This document shows positions 59,991 to 64,000 of a stretch of DNA of 64,000 nt, piece by piece (the stretch's first letter is position 1; each line of letters starts with the position of its first letter). The notes under the pieces were generated by a model. That model was not told where the DNA came from and did no database searches. It worked only from the letters and a program-made list of their open reading frames with translations. The DNA lies in assembly GCA_046351555.1 (NCBI GenBank), contig JAXLYI010000010.1, forward strand, positions 1-64,000, read 5' to 3'. A program made the translations under genes and the position numbers. This DNA is from CAISKJ01 sp046351555. Its GTDB lineage: Bacteria; Myxococcota_A; Polyangia; Polyangiales; Ga0077539.

Positions 59991-62573
59991 CTACGGCAAC
60001 AGCGTGCAGCGGGACGGGGGGAGCCCGTCGGGGCCGCCGAAGATGCGGCTGACGACGCCCCGGGAGGCGTCGCGGACCGTGTAGGTGAGGTCGTCGTAGC
60101 CGTCGTCGTTCTCGTCCCGCACCACCGCGTCGAAGCGTACGAAGGGGTCGGCGAGGCGGGCGGCGCACTCGGCGATCTCCGGCCCGTCCGGGAGGTCGGG
60201 GAGCGTCGCGGCCCCCATCGTGACGCGGGCGCGCCCGTAGGCGCCCCAGTACACGAGGTCGCTGCGGCCGTCGGCGTCGAAATCCCCCACCCGGAAGCCG
60301 CTCGGGGCGTCGGCGCTCAGGGCGAACGTCCCGCCGCGGAAGGTCGCCCGCCCCCCGAGGAACTCGCTGTAGCCGTCGGCGGTGGGCGGGAGTGTCGCGA
60401 CGTCGCCGTACCCGTCGCCGTCGCGGTCGCCGGCGAAGTAGAACGCCTGCGGGGTCGAGTCGACCAGCCCGTCGCGGAACGTGCGGCCGCCGAAGCCGCG
60501 CGACACAACGGCGACCCCGGAGGACGCCCCCCAGCGGAGGTCGCCGCTCTGGTAGTCGAGCAGCCCGGGCGCGCCGATGCGACGGAAGTTGGTGGCGAGC
60601 AGCAGCTCGCCGAAGCCGTCGCCGTTGAGGTCGGGCAGGACGCCCGCGCCGACGAGCGTCGGGTAGGTGGTGAATTCATCGAACCGCAGGATGTTGGGAC
60701 CGGAGATGCGCTGGGACGCGGGCGGCGCCCCGGCGCCCGCGACGCCGTACCGCACGTCGACGCACCCGGCGTCGGCGACGCACCCGTCGTCGCCGCGCCC
60801 AACGCGGGCGGCGCCGTCGACCGCGCCGTCGCCGTTGAGGTCGGCGAGGTACCCGCCCCCGACGCCGACGGGCGCGGGGACGACGAACTCCCAGACGATG
60901 CTCGGCGTTGCGTCGTAGCGCCCGCCGCGCCGCGCGTACGCGCGCCAGTGGTGGACGCCCGGCGCGAGCGCCGCGGGGGCGCGGAGCCGGTCGCCCGGGG
61001 CCTCCCACGACGCCTCCACGCGGTCGCACGCGCGCGCCGCGCACACCTCCACCCGCGCGCCGTCCGCGCCCGCGGGCAGCTCCCACCGGAACCACGGCCG
61101 CGCGCTCGTCACCACCGCCGTCGCGATCGGCGCCTTCAAGCGTGGGGTGGCCGACGCGCAGCGCCCGTCGAGGCACAGCGTCCCTGCGGCGCACGGAGCG
61201 CCGCACGCGCCGCAGTGCATGTCCGAGTGGGCGAGCGAGGTGCCCGCGTCGCAGGGCTCCACGCAGCGGCCGGCGACGCACGCCCAGAGGTAGGGGCAGG
61301 CGGCGCCGCAGGCACCGCAGTTCATGTCGGAGGTCGCGAGGTCGACGCACCCGCCCCGGGCGCACCACGTCGCGCGCCCCGGAGGGCAGGCGACGCAGGC
61401 CCCGCCCGAGCACGCCTCGGCCGGCCCACACGCCCGCCCGCACGCCCCGCAGTGGCCGTGGTCGGTCGATCGATCGACGCAGACGCCCGCGCAGGCGAAG
61501 TGTCTCGCGCAGTAGAGGCACCGGCCCTCGCTGCAGACGTCGCCGCAGTAGCGCTCGCACGCGCCGCAGTTGGACGCGTCGGTGCGCAGGTCGACGCAGC
61601 GGTCCCGGCAGCGCACGGTCCCCTCCGGGCAGGGGCAGAGGCCCCGGTCGCACCGCGTCCCGGCGGGGCACGCGACGCCGCAGCCGCCGCAGTGGGCGGC
61701 GTCGCTCTGGGGGTCCACGCAGCGACCGTCGCAGAGTCGGCCGCCGGCCGGGCACGCGCAGGCGCCGTCGACGCAGGTCGTCCCGGCGGGGCACGCGACG
61801 CCGCAGCCGCCGCAGTGGGCGGCGTCGCTCTGGGGGTCCGTGCAGCGCCCCCCGCAGGCGCGAAGGCCGACCGGGCAATCCGAGCCGAGGCTCAAGCGGC
61901 ACTCGCCTTCGAAGCAGATCTGGTTTCGCCCGCACCGGGCGCCGCAGGCGCCGCAGTGGGCGCCGTCCGCGCGCACGTCGGTGCAGGCGCCGTCGCAGGC
62001 GAGCTGGCCCGCGGGGCACGGCACGCACGCGCCGTCCGCGCACCGCTCGGCGCCGCCGCACCGCCGCCCGCACGCCCCGCAGTCCGCCCACGCGGTGGCG
62101 AGCCGGACGCACCGGTCGCCGCAGGTGACCTCCCCCGCCGGGCAGCGCGCGCACACGCCCGACGCGCAGCGCTCGCCCTCCGCGCAGGCGTGGCCGCAGG
62201 CGCCGCAGTGGGCGCGGCTCGTGGCGACCGGCACGCACGCGCCGTCGCACCGCGCCTCACCCGCCGCGCAGCCGCACGCGCCGCCCTCGCACGTCGTTGA
62301 GGTGGGGCACACGAAGCCGCACGCGCCGCAGTTGCGCGCGTCGTGGCGCAGGTCGGCGGCGTACCGCCCGTCCCCGGCGCAGTCCGCCAGCGCCTCGCCG
62401 CTCGACGTGCGGGCGACGCAACGCCCCTCCTCACACGCGACCGCGAAGCCGGCGAGCGCTGGGCAGGCCGTGCCGCCGTCGGCACAGGGCGCCGGGCCGC
62501 GCGGGGCGGAGGGCTCCGCCGGGAGGCACCCCGCGAGCAGCAGACAGCCCAGCACGACGACCACCACCGACAT
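59991..62573 (-). CDS. Cys-rich repeat/FG-GAP lipoprotein
   Basis: An 860-residue lipoprotein (signal VVVVLGCLLLAGC, lipobox Cys near 16). Residues about 25-480 are Cys-rich repeats of the CGACG type (about 12 units, such as CDGACVPVATSRAHCGACG and CVDPQSDAAHCGGCGVAC). Then a fibronectin-like module, ARPWFRWELPAGADGARVEVC, and an FG-GAP propeller with DLNGDGAVDGA, DLNGDGFGELLL, DRDGDGYGDVA, DFDADGRSDLVY, DENDDGYDDLTY calcium loops. It is a paralogue of the protein at 41608-43167 with an added repeat region like the one at 11257-13778. Surface-exposed; function unknown. Confidence 0.85.
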   Translation of the reverse strand: MSVVVVVLGCLLLAGCLPAEPSAPRGPAPCADGGTACPALAGFAVACEEGRCVARTSSGEALADCAGDGRYAADLRHDARNCGACGFVCPTSTTCEGGACGCAAGEARCDGACVPVATSRAHCGACGHACAEGERCASGVCARCPAGEVTCGDRCVRLATAWADCGACGRRCGGAERCADGACVPCPAGQLACDGACTDVRADGAHCGACGARCGRNQICFEGECRLSLGSDCPVGLRACGGRCTDPQSDAAHCGGCGVACPAGTTCVDGACACPAGGRLCDGRCVDPQSDAAHCGGCGVACPAGTRCDRGLCPCPEGTVRCRDRCVDLRTDASNCGACERYCGDVCSEGRCLYCARHFACAGVCVDRSTDHGHCGACGRACGPAEACSGGACVACPPGRATWCARGGCVDLATSDMNCGACGAACPYLWACVAGRCVEPCDAGTSLAHSDMHCGACGAPCAAGTLCLDGRCASATPRLKAPIATAVVTSARPWFRWELPAGADGARVEVCAARACDRVEASWEAPGDRLRAPAALAPGVHHWRAYARRGGRYDATPSIVWEFVVPAPVGVGGGYLADLNGDGAVDGAARVGRGDDGCVADAGCVDVRYGVAGAGAPPASQRISGPNILRFDEFTTYPTLVGAGVLPDLNGDGFGELLLATNFRRIGAPGLLDYQSGDLRWGASSGVAVVSRGFGGRTFRDGLVDSTPQAFYFAGDRDGDGYGDVATLPPTADGYSEFLGGRATFRGGTFALSADAPSGFRVGDFDADGRSDLVYWGAYGRARVTMGAATLPDLPDGPEIAECAARLADPFVRFDAVVRDENDDGYDDLTYTVRDASRGVVSRIFGGPDGLPPSRCTLLP
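61640..61860 (-). repeat. near-identical tandem units in Cys-rich domain
   Basis: Two successive units coding CVDPQSDAAHCGGCGVACPAG share a long identical DNA stretch, ending near 61690-61720 and 61800-61840, a recent unit duplication. Confidence 0.65.
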
Positions 62574-62659
62574 GACCGCGAGTGTTGCCGAAGGCGGCGC
62601 GCGCGTTCAAGAACGCGCGGCGCTTCCGCGCGCTGCCGTACGTGCGGTAGCGGGTCGGC

Positions 62660-63055
62660 CTACCAGTCGCCGAGCTTCACGAGCACGCCCTTGCGCTTCG
62701 CGATGTTCTTGTAGTCCCACTGGCGGGTGCGGGCCTTGTCGAGCCAGCGCTGGAGGGCCACGGGGTCGATCTCCGCGGCGCTCCGGTAGCGCGCCTGCGC
62801 CGCCTCGAACTTCCCCTCGGGCTCCAGCGCCGGCTCGTCGAACGCGCGCCCGCTCCAGAAGAGCAGCGTCACGCCGACCTTGCGCACGGCGTACCCCGCC
62901 ACGGGGTTGCCCGCGAGGAACCACACGGGCGCCCCGTGCCACACCTTGCGCTCGGCGCCGGGGAGCCCGCGGTCGAGCGCCTCCGCGAGCGCGTCGCAAA
63001 TGGCGCGCGTGTCTTCGGTCTGCTCGGCGTGGTAGGCCGCGATGTCGGGTTGCAT
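62660..63055 (-). CDS. DUF1801 (YdhG-like) protein
   Basis: A 131-residue soluble protein. It has IAAYHAEQTEDTRAICDALAEALDRG, KVWHGAPVWFLAGNPVAGYAV and VTLLFWSGRAFDEPAL, matching the DUF1801/YdhG-like fold of an alpha-beta sandwich with an exposed Trp-His. C-terminal WLDKARTRQWDYKNIAKRKG is basic. Iron-binding or chaperone roles have been proposed for relatives; none is proven here. GATACC is eight bases before the ATG. Confidence 0.85.
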   Translation of the reverse strand: MQPDIAAYHAEQTEDTRAICDALAEALDRGLPGAERKVWHGAPVWFLAGNPVAGYAVRKVGVTLLFWSGRAFDEPALEPEGKFEAAQARYRSAAEIDPVALQRWLDKARTRQWDYKNIAKRKGVLVKLGDW

Positions 63056-63063
63056 GGCGCGAG

Positions 63064-63069
63064 GGTATC
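63064..63069 (-). promoter_or_regulatory. -10 element, probable leaderless start
   Basis: GATACC on the reverse strand, eight bases before the ATG of the DUF1801 gene. Confidence 0.4.
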
Positions 63070-63163
63070 CGCGCGCGGCGCGCGGCGTCGACTTCGCAGC
63101 ACCCGCCGACCGAGCCGCGCCCCGATGGCCGCAGCGGCGTGGCGCGCGGCGGGCTGCTGGCGG

Positions 63164-63169
63164 TAGCGT
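63164..63169 (+). promoter_or_regulatory. -10 element for small membrane protein
   Basis: TAGCGT in the GCGGTAGCGT context, 23 bases before the ATG at 63193. Confidence 0.4.
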
Positions 63170-63192
63170 CGAACCGACCTCCGCAGATCGAC

Positions 63193-63585
63193 ATGTCCAC
63201 CACGCCGCCCGACTCCCCGCCGTCCCCCGCCGCGTGGCTCACCGCGCAGGCGACGTACCCGCTGCTGTTCGCCACGTTCGTCGGCGTGTCGGGGGGCTTC
63301 CACCCCGACGCCGCGGGGGTCGCCAGCACCGTCGCCACGGGCGCGGTTCTCGTCGCGCTCGCGAACCTCCCCTGGCTCGTCCATCTCGCCCACCGCTGGC
63401 CCGCGGCGCCGACCCGCTGGCCGCCGCCCCGCGGCACGGCGGGGTTCGTCGCGCGACTCGCCTTCGCGGCGTGGGCGCTCCATGCCATCGCGGTCAACGG
63501 CAACGCCGCGGCCCGCCATGGACGCCACGGCCACCACCTGCGTCAGGCGCCCAGCGCCGCGGTCGACGCGGGGAGCTCGCCATGA
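63193..63585 (+). CDS. small two- to three-helix membrane protein
   Basis: A 130-residue protein: LTAQATYPLLFATFVGVSGG, ASTVATGAVLVALANLPWLVHLA, and FVARLAFAAWALHAIAVNG form hydrophobic stretches. The C-terminus has RHGRHGHHLRQ, a His-rich cytoplasmic or outer tail. No family recognised. Confidence 0.65.
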   Translation: MSTTPPDSPPSPAAWLTAQATYPLLFATFVGVSGGFHPDAAGVASTVATGAVLVALANLPWLVHLAHRWPAAPTRWPPPRGTAGFVARLAFAAWALHAIAVNGNAAARHGRHGHHLRQAPSAAVDAGSSP

Positions 63586-63666
63586 GGCACGCGGCGCGCG
63601 ACGGCGGGCTCTGCACCCGGGACGTTTGGCGGTCGCGCAGGGGGCCGAGCGACGCCGCGGCGACGT

Positions 63667-64000
63667 TCAGGGGAGCCGGTGGGTAAAGACCGCAACTTCG
63701 AGCGGGCCGGCGCGCCCCCCCACGCGCTCCCACAGAACGAGGTAGCCGCAGCCACTGCGCGCAATGGTCACGGCGGGCGATGGCGACGTCGTCGCGGGGG
63801 CGCCATCGTCCACGGGCTCCTCTCCGTTGACCATCTGCAAGCCATTGGGGCGGTCCCACAAAGCACGCGCGTGGACGCGCGAGCGCCACCGTAGACCACC
63901 CGAGCCGGGGCGACCGGGCGCGCGGCACGGGTTCGAAGGCGCGTCCAGTGGGGTTGCCGACGGGTGAGAGGCGGTAGCCCACGACCTCGGGGCCGTCGAC
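63667..64000 (-). pseudogene. C-terminal part of a gene, possible frameshift
   Basis: Enters from the right edge. The frame at the edge reads VDGPEVVGYRLSPVGNPTG, then loses sense near 63905-63930. A second frame gives ALWDRPNGLQMVNGEEP and ends YLVLWERVGGRAGPLEVAVF to a stop at 63667. Joined, these look like the end of one secreted beta-rich protein with a one-base shift between. Sequencing error or a real mutation are both possible. Confidence 0.4.

Overview
The window is very GC-rich DNA (my impression is well above 70% G+C) with dense genes, GTGA/ATGA stop-start overlaps, and a gene mix typical of a large-genome Myxococcota bacterium, probably Polyangia or Sandaracinaceae-like. The pointers are Ser/Thr kinases with appended domains, lipoproteins with Asp/Ala/Pro linkers, proteins built of Cys-rich CGACG-type repeats, FG-GAP/VCBS lipoproteins, TSP3-OmpA, hybrid histidine kinases and sigma-54-like promoters. 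Species assignment is inference. No rRNA, tRNA, insertion sequence, integrase or CRISPR array was seen.

Layout. 0-2.5 kb: end of a membrane protein and a Ser/Thr kinase-LRR protein. 2.5-7.6 kb: dnaX and a tightly overlapped five-gene operon (two TPR proteins, a 2Fe-2S ferredoxin-like protein, a small protein, a Smr-domain protein). 7.7-11.2 kb: a TerB-like protein, a membrane AAA ATPase of FtsH type without its protease domain, and a zinc-ribbon/scramblase-like protein. 11.2-17.6 kb: a Cys-rich/Gly-rich surface protein with a broken frame, OmpA, and a pseudokinase. 17.6-25.7 kb: a putative RiPP locus. It has a 42-residue precursor-like peptide behind a sigma-54-like promoter, divergent from a YcaO-TfuA-glycosyltransferase operon, and is flanked by a DegT-type aminotransferase, a PlsC-type acyltransferase and a hybrid histidine kinase. 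25.8-31 kb: lipoproteins, a GH36-like glycosidase, a FUSC-like protein and a hemerythrin protein. 31-41.5 kb: HrpA helicase, VOC protein, nitronate monooxygenase, glutathione transferase and WD40 protein. 41.6-50.5 kb: an FG-GAP lipoprotein, a 12-copy 21-bp repeat array, an AraC regulator, an ATP-grasp protein and a GH44 glucanase. 50.5-56 kb: a large Ser/Thr kinase and a CtaB-SCO-CuA operon. 56-64 kb: a metallophosphoesterase-sensor fusion followed by a five-palindrome array, a protein with a histone-like tail, a Cys-rich FG-GAP lipoprotein and small membrane proteins.

The most promising undescribed system is the YcaO/TfuA locus at 17.58-23.90 kb. YcaO and TfuA would modify the short peptide encoded divergently; the glycosyltransferase, aminotransferase and acyltransferase could decorate it. 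No dedicated protease or exporter is visible. Other items worth attention are the two phased repeat arrays (43.35-43.58 kb and 58.59-58.78 kb), a pseudokinase that has lost every catalytic motif, a chimeric duplicate of two neighbouring genes at 44.61-44.71 kb, and a recurrent TAGCGT-like -10 element placed only 6-16 bases before start codons, which suggests widespread leaderless transcription.
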